This document shows positions 52,697-62,855 of a stretch of DNA of 64,000 nt, piece by piece. Source of the stretch: Acinetobacter sp. Ac_5812 (lineage in GTDB: Bacteria; Pseudomonadota; Gammaproteobacteria; Pseudomonadales; Moraxellaceae); NCBI RefSeq assembly GCF_013072695.1, contig NZ_LXUK01000005.1, positions 62,001-126,000 on the forward strand, given 5' to 3'. The notes beneath the pieces were generated by a model, which had not been told where the DNA came from, ran no database searches, and saw only the letters and a program-made list of their open reading frames with translations. The first letter of the stretch is position 1. Each line of letters starts with the position of its first letter. The position numbers and the translations under genes were made by a program.

Positions 52697-53506
52697 TTAC
52701 TGATAACGATTGAATTCGACGGGATCGTGCGCACAAATTAACTCAATGCTTGGTTCATGTTGAGCGAGATATTGTAACTGCTTGAGGTTTTGCAAACGCA
52801 GTTGATTATCTTCAGCCAATAAGCGTTCAGTGAAATCTAAGGCTCTGAGTTTATTTTTAGGATTGAGCTCCAAATGGGTGTAATAGGCATCACCACAAAA
52901 TAGCATCCAACCATCCGCTTTTTTGATGGCAATACCACAATGTCCAGCGGTATGTCCGATCAAGGGAATCATTAAAATTTCATCCTGAAATAACGGAAGC
53001 CCTTGGACTTTTTGTAGATTAAACCATGCTTCGCCGTCGTTGTGTTCAGCAAAGTTCCAATGGCGGTGCTGTTTGAATTGTTCTGTTTTATAGCGAAGTT
53101 TGCCTTTGGCTGTGAGGGATTGAGTGGCATTAAACTCGGCGGCTAAGAGATGCACGGTGGCATTGGGGAAATCCGAAATTCCGCCTGCGTGATCAAAATC
53201 CAGATGGGTCACAAAAATATGTTGTACATCACTGGGGTTAAAACCGAGTTTTTGAATTTGCTGAATAGCGGTGAGTTTTAGATTTGGCACAATCGAGCCA
53301 AATTGTTTGAGTAAACGGCCCAAGCGTTGTTCAGTATGCAAATAGTCTTGGAGCCCTAAGCCTGTATCAATTAAGACTAAACCGCGATCAGTTTCAATCA
53401 ATAGACAATGACAGACCAGATGTGCTTTCCAGCCTTTTTGTCCAAACAGTGGTGCGCAAGTCGGGCAGAAGCTGCCACAATGTAGATGGTGGATATTGTA
53501 GATCAT
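52697..53506 (-). CDS. MBL-fold metallohydrolase
   Basis: The 269-aa protein has LVCHCLLIETDRGLVLIDTGLGLQD, FVTHLDFDHAGGISDFPNA, LIGHTAGHCGIAIK and MLFCGDAYYTHLE. The first motif reads HLDFDH rather than the canonical HxHxDH, with Asp in the second His position. This variant is common in some lactonase-like groups but may change metal preference. LICAHDPVEFNRYQ at the end supplies another His. It could be a lactonase or other ester hydrolase. It is upstream of the phosphatase lipoprotein gene in an operon. Confidence 0.83.
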   Translation of the reverse strand: MIYNIHHLHCGSFCPTCAPLFGQKGWKAHLVCHCLLIETDRGLVLIDTGLGLQDYLHTEQRLGRLLKQFGSIVPNLKLTAIQQIQKLGFNPSDVQHIFVTHLDFDHAGGISDFPNATVHLLAAEFNATQSLTAKGKLRYKTEQFKQHRHWNFAEHNDGEAWFNLQKVQGLPLFQDEILMIPLIGHTAGHCGIAIKKADGWMLFCGDAYYTHLELNPKNKLRALDFTERLLAEDNQLRLQNLKQLQYLAQHEPSIELICAHDPVEFNRYQ

Positions 53507-53748
53507 GGTGCTTTTTTTATTGTGTGGCGGATCGAATTATTTTTATAACCGATTGATTCAGAAATACCAATGGATTTATTTTCACTTCCAGTAATTAGTT
53601 GATTATAAAAGTTTTTAGTTAGAGCATAAAATGTAATTCTTAACTGATAACAAAGTTATAAGACAATTTTCATTCCTTGTATATGGAATAGATTTGTTGA
53701 GCATTCCTGAGTAACGTTAACGTATTAAGTTTACTGGGAGCTCTAAAC

Positions 53749-55227
53749 ATGGAAACAAGGATTGAAACTTATAAGAAAAATCACAAGACTAAACAGATTG
53801 TAATGATTTTGGGACTTTTAGGAGGAATTTGTATTTGCTCACAACTTACCTTTGCAGAAGGTCAATGGATTGCTGACCAAAAGGGTTGCAAGGTTTGGAA
53901 TGCCAATCCCGCTTCGAATGAAAGTATTACATGGAGTGGAACATGTCCAAGTGGTTATGCAAATGGTTATGGGATTTTACAATGGTATAAATCGGGAATG
54001 GCAGGGGGTCGATATGAGGGGGAATATTTAGAGGGAAATGTAACAGGAAAGGGAATATATCAATATTTGTCTGGGAATCGTTATGAGGGTAATTGGGTAA
54101 ATAATCATCCAGAGGGAAAGGGGAAATATATATGGTCAGATGGGGGAAGTTATGATGGCGATTGGGTTGATGGTAAGAGAACGGGTAAAGGTGAATATAA
54201 ATGGTTAAATGGTGATCGTTATATGGGTGCTTGGGTGGACAATGAAAGGCATGGAAAAGGGATGTTCATTGATGATAGTAGTCGTTACGAGGGTGATTGG
54301 GTTCATGATAAAAAAGAGGGAAGAGGTGTTCTTAGTTATGTTAATGGCGATCGTTATGAGGGTGATTTTTTAAATGATTCAATTAGTACAGGTACAAAGT
54401 TCACAGCTAGTGGAAATACAATAAGGTTTGTTAATGGTGTAGATCAATCAACATATACTCCATTTAGCTCTACTCCAACTTATATGGCTTCAAGCCCAAC
54501 CCCATCGGCTAAAACTTCTTCAGTAGGAGCTTCATTTTTAACTGGGCTACTTAAAACAGCCGTTGGAGTAGCCGTGGCCCATTCAACAGGCAATAACGCC
54601 TTAGGTGCACAAGTTGCTTTAGCTAGTCCAGAAGAACTAAGTGGACTTACAAATCAGGTGGCATTGGAAAGTCGTCAGCATAGCGAAGCAGAAGCACGTA
54701 AAAAGCAAGCGATCAAAGATCAACAAATGCAACAGCTACAAGAACAACAAGCTGCGATGGAACGTGCACAACGTCAATCAAGCTATGGAATGGTTTCATC
54801 GAATGGTAATTATGGAACAATTGGTTCAGGTAGTGGCTCAAATAACAGTTATGGTAATACACCAACGACCATAAGTAGTGGGCAAAATAATAGCTCGTCA
54901 AATTCTAATAGCCAACCCAAAACAGAACGCATCAATGTGCCATCTCAAAGTGGTTGTATAAATTTCGCATGGGATAAGCAAGATGGTAATATACAATGGT
55001 TTAAGTTTAGAAATGGCTGTGCTTATCCTGTGAATGTCTATTGGCGGACAAAGATAAAAGGAGAGTATAAGATGACATTAGGAAGTGGACAATCGGATAG
55101 CGGTTGGTTATCTAGAGATAGAGATAGGATAGAAAATTATAAAGCTTGTAGTCTAAAAAATGGAAAATATGATATATCTTTTGATCATTCAACAAATCAG
55201 TGTTGGAGCTTTGCTGATTTTAGATAA
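53749..55227 (+). CDS. MORN-repeat protein with Cys-containing C-terminal domain
   Basis: The 492-aa protein has an N-terminal hydrophobic signal (IVMILGLLGGICICSQLTFA), then about six MORN-like repeats at residues 85-210. Examples are RYEGEYLEGNVTGKG and RYEGNWVNNHPEGKG. A low-complexity Ser/Asn/Gln part with a short coiled coil (RKKQAIKDQQMQQLQEQQ) follows. The last 90 residues form a separate domain with four Cys residues (SGCINFAWDKQ, NGCAYPVNVYWR, YKACSLKN, NQCWSF). It is likely exported and may act in the envelope. No known protein with all these parts is recalled. No partner gene is adjacent. Confidence 0.75.
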   Translation: METRIETYKKNHKTKQIVMILGLLGGICICSQLTFAEGQWIADQKGCKVWNANPASNESITWSGTCPSGYANGYGILQWYKSGMAGGRYEGEYLEGNVTGKGIYQYLSGNRYEGNWVNNHPEGKGKYIWSDGGSYDGDWVDGKRTGKGEYKWLNGDRYMGAWVDNERHGKGMFIDDSSRYEGDWVHDKKEGRGVLSYVNGDRYEGDFLNDSISTGTKFTASGNTIRFVNGVDQSTYTPFSSTPTYMASSPTPSAKTSSVGASFLTGLLKTAVGVAVAHSTGNNALGAQVALASPEELSGLTNQVALESRQHSEAEARKKQAIKDQQMQQLQEQQAAMERAQRQSSYGMVSSNGNYGTIGSGSGSNNSYGNTPTTISSGQNNSSSNSNSQPKTERINVPSQSGCINFAWDKQDGNIQWFKFRNGCAYPVNVYWRTKIKGEYKMTLGSGQSDSGWLSRDRDRIENYKACSLKNGKYDISFDHSTNQCWSFADFR

Positions 55228-55242
55228 CTTTATTTTTAGGAC

Positions 55243-55276
55243 AACTTACCCAAAGAACTCATTGGGTAAGTTTAAA
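55243..55276. terminator. Bidirectional terminator
   Basis: AACTTACCCAA and TTGGGTAAGTT are perfect 11-base arms with an 8-base loop, between the MORN gene and the convergent peroxiredoxin gene. Confidence 0.85.
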
Positions 55277-55284
55277 AATCGGCA

Positions 55285-55920
55285 TCACTCAGGCTGTGGC
55301 GTGAGTCTTAAATAAGGTTTGACGGCCTTATAGCCTTTCGGGAAGCGTTGTTTGATTTCTTCTTCATCTTTCAATGACGGTACAATCACCACATCTTCGC
55401 CATGTTGCCAGTTGGCTGGAGTCGCCACTTTGTGCTTATCGGTCAATTGTAGTGAATCTACCACGCGCAATACTTCATTAAAATTACGACCTGTCGATGC
55501 AGGATAGGTAATAATCAAACGAACTTTCTTGTTCGGGTCAATAATCACCAATGAGCGTACCGTTAAAGTCTCACTGGCATTGGGATGAATAAAGCCATAC
55601 AACTCAGAAACTTTACGGTCTTTGTCCGCGATAATCGGGAAGTTGACCGTGGTGTTCTGTGTTTCGTTGATGTCCTGAATCCAGCCTTGATGTGATTCAA
55701 CATCATCGACTGAAAGGGCGATGGCTTTCACGCCGCGCTTGTCAAACTCATCTTTTAGCTTTGCGGTATAGCCAAGTTCCGTGGTACAGACTGGGGTATA
55801 GTCGGCAGGATGGGAAAAAAGGATTCCCCAGCTATCCCCTAAAAAGCCATAGAAATCAATATCGCCTTGGCTTGATTGTTGTTGGAAATTTGGGGCGATG
55901 TCGCCTAAACGTAATGTCAT
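55285..55920 (-). CDS. 1-Cys peroxiredoxin (Prx6 type)
   Basis: The 211-aa protein begins MTLRLGDIAPNF. It has WGILFSHPADYTPVCTTELGY near residue 45 with the peroxidatic Cys, and no obvious resolving Cys later. VKAIALSVDDVESHQGW and FIHPNASETLTVRSLVIIDPNKKVRL follow. These define the Prx6 group, which reduces hydroperoxides in the cytoplasm with help of thiols. The start is set six codons after an upstream open ATG. It is monocistronic. Lipid peroxides are a possible substrate. Confidence 0.93.
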   Translation of the reverse strand: MTLRLGDIAPNFQQQSSQGDIDFYGFLGDSWGILFSHPADYTPVCTTELGYTAKLKDEFDKRGVKAIALSVDDVESHQGWIQDINETQNTTVNFPIIADKDRKVSELYGFIHPNASETLTVRSLVIIDPNKKVRLIITYPASTGRNFNEVLRVVDSLQLTDKHKVATPANWQHGEDVVIVPSLKDEEEIKQRFPKGYKAVKPYLRLTPQPE

Positions 55921-56283
55921 GATCAGTCCTCTATACATTCTTTATGTTTTCTATCTCCATTCAATATGCAGTATTCTCTTTATAAATAAAAAGATTGTTT
56001 TTTTATTTTGTTATGAATTTTTTGGATATGAGTAAGTGGTGATGCTAAAAAATGATCAGAAATACACATTCAAATCGATGTAAGTTAAATGCAAATTTGC
56101 TACATTAACGCTCTTTGGTTGTGTGATGTCAGAATCGCCTCGCAGATTTTTTTGCCTGTTTGAATGCAAAGCACTTGTAGTTCTTATTTCTGACTCCATA
56201 ATAACAGCTAAGAAAAAATTAACCGACCTAGGGTTTGTTGAAATTGACAAACCTTATAACAAACAGGATTAGAGAGTTTATTC
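55921..56283. other. Intergenic region upstream of secA
   Basis: This gap separates the peroxiredoxin gene from secA. It carries a weak sigma-70-like pair, TTGTAG (56175-56180) and TAATAA (56199-56204), 18 bases apart. No secM-like gene is found, in contrast to E. coli, and no other feature is recognised. Confidence 0.45.
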
Positions 56284-59013
56284 ATGTTGGCAAGTCTGAT
56301 CGGAGGTATCTTCGGTACAAAAAATGAGCGCGAGCTCAAACGCATGCGTAAAATTGTTGAACAAATTAATGCGCTTGAACCGACGATATCTGCTCTTAAC
56401 GATGCAGACCTCTCTGCAAAAACTCCAGAATTCAAACAACGTTTTAGTAATGGCGAAAGTTTAGATAAGTTAATGCCAGAAGCGTTTGCGGTGTGTCGTG
56501 AAGCAGCAAAACGTGTCATGGGCATGCGCCATTATGACGTGCAGTTGATTGGTGGTATTACCTTGCACGAAGGTAAAATTGCCGAAATGCGTACAGGTGA
56601 AGGTAAAACCCTGATGGGTACTTTGGCTTGTTATCTTAATGCATTAAGTGGTCAAGGCGTTCACGTGATTACGGTGAACGACTACTTGGCACAACGTGAT
56701 GCTGAGTTAAACCGTCCATTATTCGAATTCTTAGGGCTCAGCATTGGTGTGATTTACTCCATGCAAATGCCTGCTGAAAAAGCACAAGCCTATACTGCTG
56801 ATATTACTTACGGTACCAATAACGAATTCGGTTTCGACTATCTACGTGACAATATGGTGTTTTCTCTACAAGAGAAAAAGCAGCGTGGTTTAAGCTATGC
56901 CATCATCGATGAAGTCGACTCAATTCTCATTGATGAAGCGCGTACGCCATTAATTATTTCTGGCCAAAGTGAAGATTCATCTCATCTTTATCAGCTCATT
57001 AATAATATTCCCCCAACATTACGTCCACAGAAAGAAGAAAAAGTGGCTGATGGTGGGCATTTCTGGGTCGATGAGAAACAACGTTCAGTTGAAATGACTG
57101 AAGTCGGCTATGAAACGGTTGAGCAAAAACTGATTGAAATGGGCTTGTTGGCTGAAGGCGAGAGTCTTTATTCAGCGACTAACCTGAATTTAGTTCACCA
57201 TGTCACTGCAGCGATTCGTGCACACTATCTCTATCAAAAGAATGTGCACTACATCATTGGCGTTAATCCACAGACTCAGAAAGAAGAAGTCATTATTGTG
57301 GATGAAAGTACCGGTCGTACCATGCCGGGTCGTCGCTGGTCAGAAGGTTTGCATCAAGCGGTTGAAGCCAAAGAGAACATGGAAATTCAACCTGAAAACC
57401 AAACCCTTGCAACGACAACCTTCCAGAATTATTTCCGTCTGTATAAAAAACTTTCAGGTATGACCGGTACTGCAGATACTGAAGCTGCGGAAATGAAAGA
57501 AATTTATGGCCTAGATGTTGTCATTATTCCAACGCATCGTCCAATGGTTCGTAAGGATCATAACGATTTAATTTACTTAAACCGTAATGGTAAATACACC
57601 GCGATTATTGAAGAAATTACCAATATTCGTCAGCAGGGTGTTGCACCGATCTTGATTGGTACCGCGACTATTGAAGCAAGTGAAATCTTGTCTTCTAAGT
57701 TACTACAAGCCGGCATTCATCACGAAGTCTTGAACGCAAAACAGCACGAACGTGAAGCGGATATTATTGCGCAAGCGGGTAGTCCAAATGCGGTGACGAT
57801 TGCGACCAACATGGCGGGTCGTGGTACAGATATTTTGCTGGGTGGTAACTGGAAAGCCAAGCTTGCGAAAATCGAGAATTCAACGCCTGAAGATGAAGCA
57901 CGCTTACAAGCACAGTGGGAAAAAGATCACGAAGACGTTTTAAGTTCGGGTGGTTTGCATATCATTGGTTCTGAACGTCACGAATCACGTCGTATTGATA
58001 ACCAGTTACGTGGTCGTGCAGGTCGTCAAGGTGACCCAGGTGTATCTCGTTTCTATTTATCGCTTGAAGATGACTTGATGCGTATCTTCGCGGGTGATCG
58101 TGTGGTTGCTATGATGCGTGCAATGGGCTTACAAGAAAGTGAAGCCATTGAACACAAAATGGTCAGCCGTTCAATCGAGAATGCGCAGCGTAAAGTTGAA
58201 GCACGTAACTTTGATATTCGTAAGAACTTATTGAAATACGATGATGTAAACAACGAACAACGTAAGATTATTTATTCGCAACGTGATGAAGTATTGGCTG
58301 AAAGCACTTTACAAGATTACATCGAAGAAATGCATCAAGAAGTGGTGAAGGGCTTAATTGCGGACTTTATTCCCCCTGAGTCGGTGCATGATCAGTGGGA
58401 TATCGAAGGTTTGGAAAATGCTTTACATGCAGATTTAGGCATTGACTTACCAGTACAGCAATGGCTAGACCAAGATCGTCGTTTAGATGAGGAAGGTTTG
58501 ATTGCGCGTATTACTGACGAGGTGCTTGGACGCTATCGTCAACGCCGTGAACAAATGGGGGATGAATCAGCAGCAATGCTTGAACGTCACTTTATGTTGA
58601 ATTCACTTGATCGCCATTGGAAAGATCATTTAGCGGCGATGGATTATCTGCGTCAAGGTATTCATTTACGTGGTTATGCACAGAAAAATCCTGAGCAAGA
58701 ATACAAGAAAGAAGCCTTTAACCTGTTTGTGAATATGTTAGGTGTGATCAAGTCTGATGTCGTGACGGACCTTTCTCGTGTGCATGTGCCTACAGCAGAA
58801 GAGTTAGCAGAACTTGAAGCACAGCAACAACGTCAGGCTGAATCAATGCGTTTGTCTTTCGAGCATGATGATGTTGATGGTTTAACAGGTGAAGTCACTG
58901 CTTTTGAAGAAACTGAAGTGACAGAAAATGCATTCCCAGTACCAGAAAGTCGTAATGCGCCTTGTCCATGTGGTTCAGGTCTTAAATACAAACAATGTCA
59001 CGGTAAAATCTAA
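56284..59013 (+). CDS. secA: Preprotein translocase ATPase SecA
   Basis: The 909-aa protein has [17 protein letters not shown] (Walker A) near residue 105, then [29 protein letters not shown], and [20 protein letters not shown] (Walker B) near residue 210. [15 protein letters not shown] and [10 protein letters not shown] of the second helicase half follow. The C-terminus ends [19 protein letters not shown], the zinc-binding SEC-C motif that contacts SecB. SecA drives protein export through SecYEG using ATP. It is monocistronic with a strong terminator. Length and motifs are complete. Confidence 0.98.
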   Translation: MLASLIGGIFGTKNERELKRMRKIVEQINALEPTISALNDADLSAKTPEFKQRFSNGESLDKLMPEAFAVCREAAKRVMGMRHYDVQLIGGITLHEGKIAEMRTGEGKTLMGTLACYLNALSGQGVHVITVNDYLAQRDAELNRPLFEFLGLSIGVIYSMQMPAEKAQAYTADITYGTNNEFGFDYLRDNMVFSLQEKKQRGLSYAIIDEVDSILIDEARTPLIISGQSEDSSHLYQLINNIPPTLRPQKEEKVADGGHFWVDEKQRSVEMTEVGYETVEQKLIEMGLLAEGESLYSATNLNLVHHVTAAIRAHYLYQKNVHYIIGVNPQTQKEEVIIVDESTGRTMPGRRWSEGLHQAVEAKENMEIQPENQTLATTTFQNYFRLYKKLSGMTGTADTEAAEMKEIYGLDVVIIPTHRPMVRKDHNDLIYLNRNGKYTAIIEEITNIRQQGVAPILIGTATIEASEILSSKLLQAGIHHEVLNAKQHEREADIIAQAGSPNAVTIATNMAGRGTDILLGGNWKAKLAKIENSTPEDEARLQAQWEKDHEDVLSSGGLHIIGSERHESRRIDNQLRGRAGRQGDPGVSRFYLSLEDDLMRIFAGDRVVAMMRAMGLQESEAIEHKMVSRSIENAQRKVEARNFDIRKNLLKYDDVNNEQRKIIYSQRDEVLAESTLQDYIEEMHQEVVKGLIADFIPPESVHDQWDIEGLENALHADLGIDLPVQQWLDQDRRLDEEGLIARITDEVLGRYRQRREQMGDESAAMLERHFMLNSLDRHWKDHLAAMDYLRQGIHLRGYAQKNPEQEYKKEAFNLFVNMLGVIKSDVVTDLSRVHVPTAEELAELEAQQQRQAESMRLSFEHDDVDGLTGEVTAFEETEVTENAFPVPESRNAPCPCGSGLKYKQCHGKI

Positions 59014-59040
59014 GTTCATGACTTGATTTAAGCTGAAATA

Positions 59041-59071
59041 AAAAAGCAGAGCATCAGCCTCTGCTTTTTTT
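59041..59071 (+). terminator. Terminator after secA
   Basis: AAAAGCAGAG and CTCTGCTTTTTTT arms with a 7-base loop, 27 bases after the stop codon. Confidence 0.9.
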
Positions 59072-59161
59072 ACGAGAATTTACTTGAGTCCAAGCACGCT
59101 TTGTAGTTTCATTATTGGACTTACAGATCTTGATTGAGTTCGCATTAAAAGCGGGAAGACA

Positions 59162-59566
59162 ATGAAAAAACCATTACAACTTTTAATTTTGGCAACTGCG
59201 GCGGTATCTGGTTTTGCATTTGCAGACGATGCACCACAAACCACAACTGTGGATAAAGTATTGGCAGCAAAAGGTACCAATACAGCTGAAGCACAAGTCA
59301 AGCGTGAAGTAACAACTGTGATTAGCCCACGTACTGGCATTCGCTATACCTTAGGTGATACAGGCAACCGCCCAATCGTATTGCAAACGGCTGCAATCGC
59401 ACCTGCAAACTCAGCAAATATTAACCGTATTGTGGCAGCAAACCCTGCATTATCAGCACAAAGCCAAGAGAAAGCTAAGATTGCTTTAATCGGTGAAACA
59501 GCTGTTCAGGCGGCCAATGCGGCTGCGGCACAAACTGCAGGTACACAGACTGCTAAAGCAAATTAA
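59162..59566 (+). CDS. Small secreted protein, unknown function
   Basis: The 134-aa protein has a signal peptide (MKKPLQLLILATAAVSGFAFADDA). The mature part is rich in Ala, Thr and Asn: TTVDKVLAAKGTNTAEAQVKREVTTVISPRTGIRYTLGDTGN, then an Ala-rich helix at the end. No family is recognised. It is probably periplasmic. It stands alone between two terminators. Confidence 0.7.
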   Translation: MKKPLQLLILATAAVSGFAFADDAPQTTTVDKVLAAKGTNTAEAQVKREVTTVISPRTGIRYTLGDTGNRPIVLQTAAIAPANSANINRIVAANPALSAQSQEKAKIALIGETAVQAANAAAAQTAGTQTAKAN

Positions 59567-59584
59567 TTTCAATTTGTTTGAAAT

Positions 59585-59614
59585 AAAAAAGAGATGCAAT
59601 TGCATCTCTTTTTT
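59585..59614. terminator. Bidirectional terminator
   Basis: AAAAAAGAGATGCAA and TTGCATCTCTTTTTT are perfect arms between the small secreted protein gene and the convergent hydroxylase gene. Confidence 0.93.
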
Positions 59615-59628
59615 ATGGAAGAATTTTA

Positions 59629-60534
59629 TTATAAAAAGCTAGGTAATAAAATTAAGCCAATCAGGATAGCAAAAAGCAGCCACTTCGATACGTAGTAAAG
59701 TGGGCGATTACGCTCTTTTAAACCACGACCATAGTGATGCACGGCATAGCCATATTTAAAAATACGGTTAATAAAGCCAGTTTTATCTTGATCATCATTG
59801 GGTGAGCTTGCCGCAGACATGACATTACGACCAAACCAGTAATTAAACTTTTGTGCCCAACCCCATTTCATAGGACGTTCGATATCGCAGAACAAGATAA
59901 TACGAGTCTCATCGGTTTTGTTTTCAGCCCAGTGTACGAAGGTTTCATCAAAGACGGTGGCTTCCCCATCTCTCCAGCTATAACGTTCTTGATCAACCTC
60001 AATAAAGCAATCATCACTATTTGGTGTGACTAAGCCTAGGTGATAGCGTACCGAACCTGCATAGGGATCACGGTGTTTACCTAAGTAGCTGCCAGAAGGC
60101 AATTCGGTAAACATCGCCGCTTTGACGGATGGAATACTTTCCAGTAACGCCACCGTTTTGGGACAGAGTTGATGTGCAGATGGATGACTATCTTGATACC
60201 ATTTCAGATAAAAGCGTTTCCAACCTCGTTTAAAAAAGGTATTAAAGCCAGCATCATTATTTTTTTCAGAAGCTTTAATTTGATTTTGCAGTTGAATTGC
60301 TTCTTCACGAATCACTTGCCAGTTATCCTGCAATGGTTTCAGTTCTGGGAACTGTGCCACATCGAAGAAAGCCTGATTCGGCAACTTAGAAAAGCCCGTC
60401 ATAAACATGTTGATCGGTGCTAAAAATGTCGAATGGTCAAATAATTGTCGAGATGCTTTTAAGCGCTCTTTACCCCGTAAGTAGGTATACAAAAAGCTGA
60501 CTAAAAATACGGCAACGATAATCACTGCGTACAT
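59629..60534 (-). CDS. lpxO: LpxO-like lipid A 2-hydroxylase (aspartyl/asparaginyl beta-hydroxylase fold)
   Basis: The 301-aa protein has membrane helices at both ends (MYAVIIVAVFLVSFLYTYL; SKWLLFAILIGLILLPSFL). A central dioxygenase domain has ELPSGSYLGKHRDPYAGSVRYHLGLVTP with the iron-binding His and Asp, and DETFVHWAENKTDETRIILFCDIERPM with the distal His and oxoglutarate-binding Arg. This is the LpxO pattern: hydroxylation of the 2-position of lipid A acyl chains at the inner membrane. It is not next to other lipid A genes. A related hydroxylase of another lipid is the main alternative. Confidence 0.8.
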   Translation of the reverse strand: MYAVIIVAVFLVSFLYTYLRGKERLKASRQLFDHSTFLAPINMFMTGFSKLPNQAFFDVAQFPELKPLQDNWQVIREEAIQLQNQIKASEKNNDAGFNTFFKRGWKRFYLKWYQDSHPSAHQLCPKTVALLESIPSVKAAMFTELPSGSYLGKHRDPYAGSVRYHLGLVTPNSDDCFIEVDQERYSWRDGEATVFDETFVHWAENKTDETRIILFCDIERPMKWGWAQKFNYWFGRNVMSAASSPNDDQDKTGFINRIFKYGYAVHHYGRGLKERNRPLYYVSKWLLFAILIGLILLPSFL

Positions 60535-60647
60535 AACACAATCGTCTAAAAAAAAATGAAGGCGGTTATTTTAGCACAAAAAATATTTGGAAGAATGCAG
60601 CCCTAAGCGCAACTTTATAAGATAAAAACTATGAAATTAAATGGTAT

Positions 60648-60688
60648 TTCAGATGATCTGAGCGTGTGTTTTTCACAGATCATCTGAA
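60648..60688 (-). terminator. Perfect inverted repeat after the MFS gene
   Basis: TTTCAGATGATCTG and CAGATCATCTGAAA are perfect 14-base arms, 13 bases apart, ten bases past the MFS stop. A long T-run is missing, so its activity as terminator is uncertain. Confidence 0.5.
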
Positions 60689-60697
60689 AAATAATGA

Positions 60698-62008
60698 TTA
60701 AATTTGGTTATTTACATCATCATGCTTGGTTTCACGTATCATTAAAAATGCGATCAACGATAAAATCGAAGCCAAACTTAAATATAAACCAACTGCACCT
60801 AAGCCATAACTTTCTGCCAACTTGGTTGCGATATACGGTGCAAAGGATGCGCCGAAAATACCTGCCAAGTTAAAAGTTAAAGCTGAGCCTGTATAGCGAA
60901 CTGAAGTTGGAAAGATTTCTGACAATACGGTTCCAATTGGACCATAGGTTAAGCCCATAATCGAAAGACCGATACATAAGAACAAGAACACCAGAATTGG
61001 GCTACCTGAGCCGAGCAGTGGTGCAAAACACAGTCCGAACAAGGCTGAAAGAATGCATACCGCAATTGATGTATTTCTACGGCCAAATTTCTCTGCAAAA
61101 ATTGCAGATAGGGGAATAAAGGCAGCAAAACATAATGTCGCTACGAGCTGCAATACTAGGAATTCACCACGGGCATAGCCGAGCTTGGTGGTGCCCCAGT
61201 TTAAGGCAAATACGGTGGTGAGATAGAACACCACAAAAGTACAGATTGCTGCGATCGTACCGAGGATGAGCATTGGTAAATGCTTGGTCATGACCTCTTT
61301 AAACGGTACATTCACTTCTTTTTGCTTGTTTAATACTTTCTGGAAAGCGGGGGTTTCATGCAACTTTAAACGGATGTATAAACCGACCAAAACCAACACT
61401 GCACTTGCAATAAATGGAATACGCCAACCCCATGTCATGAATGCTTGTTCAGACATAAAGGCATTGAGTAGCAGGAAGGAACCTGTTGCAAGAATGAAAC
61501 CGATTGGTGCGCCGAGTTGTGGAAACATGCCATACCAAGCACGCTTGCCCTCTGGTGCATTCTCAGTGGCAAGCAGTACCGCGCCGCTCCATTCACCACC
61601 TAAACCTAAACCTTGGCCCAAACGGCATAAGGCGAGCAATAGCGGTGCAGCAAGACCAATTTGTGCATAGGTCGGTAATAAGCCAATACACACGGTTGAA
61701 ATCCCCATCGTGAGCAAGGCTGCAACCAATGTGGCTTTGCGTCCGATTCGGTCACCGAGATGTCCAAAAACTGCAGCACCAATCGGGCGAGCAATAAAAG
61801 CAATCGCAAAGGTCGCCAGTGACTTGAGCACCGCAGCGCCATCGCTACTTTCAGGGAAAAATAAGTGTGGAAAAATCAGTACTGCTGCTGTGGCATAGAT
61901 ATAAAAGTCAAAAAACTCAATCGTGGTACCGACAAGGCTGGCAAATAATACCCGTACTTTTGAATTGCTGGCCACTTCTGGGGTGGCAGTCGTAGTGCTT
62001 GACGACAT
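60698..62008 (-). CDS. MFS transporter, metabolite:H+ symporter family
   Basis: The 436-aa protein has 12 membrane helices with the family marks GTTIEFFDFYIYATAAVLIF, the GHLGDRIGRKATL loop between helices 2 and 3, LCRLGQGLGLGGEWSGAVLLATENAPEGKRAWYG, and FAEKFGRRNTSIAV in the second half. These are typical of the metabolite/H+ symporter group (ProP, ShiA and related). The substrate, perhaps a small organic acid, is not predictable from sequence. It is monocistronic; upstream is a gap of 104 bases to the convergent hemolysin III gene side. Confidence 0.87.
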   Translation of the reverse strand: MSSSTTTATPEVASNSKVRVLFASLVGTTIEFFDFYIYATAAVLIFPHLFFPESSDGAAVLKSLATFAIAFIARPIGAAVFGHLGDRIGRKATLVAALLTMGISTVCIGLLPTYAQIGLAAPLLLALCRLGQGLGLGGEWSGAVLLATENAPEGKRAWYGMFPQLGAPIGFILATGSFLLLNAFMSEQAFMTWGWRIPFIASAVLVLVGLYIRLKLHETPAFQKVLNKQKEVNVPFKEVMTKHLPMLILGTIAAICTFVVFYLTTVFALNWGTTKLGYARGEFLVLQLVATLCFAAFIPLSAIFAEKFGRRNTSIAVCILSALFGLCFAPLLGSGSPILVFLFLCIGLSIMGLTYGPIGTVLSEIFPTSVRYTGSALTFNLAGIFGASFAPYIATKLAESYGLGAVGLYLSLASILSLIAFLMIRETKHDDVNNQI

Positions 62009-62112
62009 ACAAGACCTTCATGTTATTCATTCAAGAAACAGAATAGCGGTTGTCTTGAAAATTCCTTTTGAATGTGCAGTTTTACTTCGAAAACTTAATG
62101 CTATATATGGAC

Positions 62113-62772
62113 TTATAATACATAACAGTAGATTGCCAAAAAGTGTAACCCTGCGCCTAATAGCACAAAAACATGCCAAATTGCGTGGGTATATCTTACC
62201 TTTTTTAAGGCATAAAACAATGTGCCGATGGTATAAGCCAATCCCCCTGCAATCAGCAGTTGTACCGCTTCTTTAGACAGATAACGTTGCATATCATCCA
62301 TCACCAAAACAGCCAGCCAACCCATGACTAAATAGGCGGCCAAAGATAGCTTTTGGAAGCGATGAATGAAGACCAGTTTGAACAACGTCCCGATCAGGGC
62401 AATGGCCCATAAGGCGATCAGTAAGTAATGCGCCTTAGCGGTCGGAATGGCGATACTGAGAAAAGGGGTATAGGTGCCCGCAATTAGATAGTAAATCGCG
62501 GTATGATCCAGTTTCTTATACCAATAGCGTTTACGTTCGTCTTGGGCAAAGTGATACAGCATGGAACTACTCAGTAATAGCACCAAGCTAAAGCCATAGA
62601 CCCATAAGCTGATCCATTGTCCTAAAGGTAGGCCATAGCCTTTGATGATCAAAAAGATTGAGGCAATTAAAGCCAGTACTGCGCCAGCCCCATGACTATA
62701 GGCATTAATCAGTTCTTCTTTGGGGTCATAGTCCAGCAATGTGTTTGTGTTCATCAAGCGATCTGGTTGCAT
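62113..62772 (-). CDS. Hemolysin III / PAQR-family membrane protein
   Basis: The 219-aa protein has seven hydrophobic segments. KEELINAYSHGAGAVLALIAS near the N-terminus, SSSMLYHFAQDERKRYWYKKLDHTAIYYLIAGTYTPF in the middle and HAIWHVFVLLGAGLHFLAIY near the end carry the conserved Ser, His and Asp residues that bind zinc in PAQR/hemolysin III proteins. In E. coli the homologue (TrhA) affects membrane energy and lipid homeostasis. A true hemolytic role is unlikely to be general. The start is either the first ATG or one six codons in. Confidence 0.88.
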   Translation of the reverse strand: MQPDRLMNTNTLLDYDPKEELINAYSHGAGAVLALIASIFLIIKGYGLPLGQWISLWVYGFSLVLLLSSSMLYHFAQDERKRYWYKKLDHTAIYYLIAGTYTPFLSIAIPTAKAHYLLIALWAIALIGTLFKLVFIHRFQKLSLAAYLVMGWLAVLVMDDMQRYLSKEAVQLLIAGGLAYTIGTLFYALKKVRYTHAIWHVFVLLGAGLHFLAIYCYVL

Positions 62773-62855
62773 AAAAATACAACTGTATCGTAATGCAATT
62801 TCCCTTTTAAAGTAAGACGCTTTAAAATTTAGTTTCTATTTGTCAGGTTTTCATT

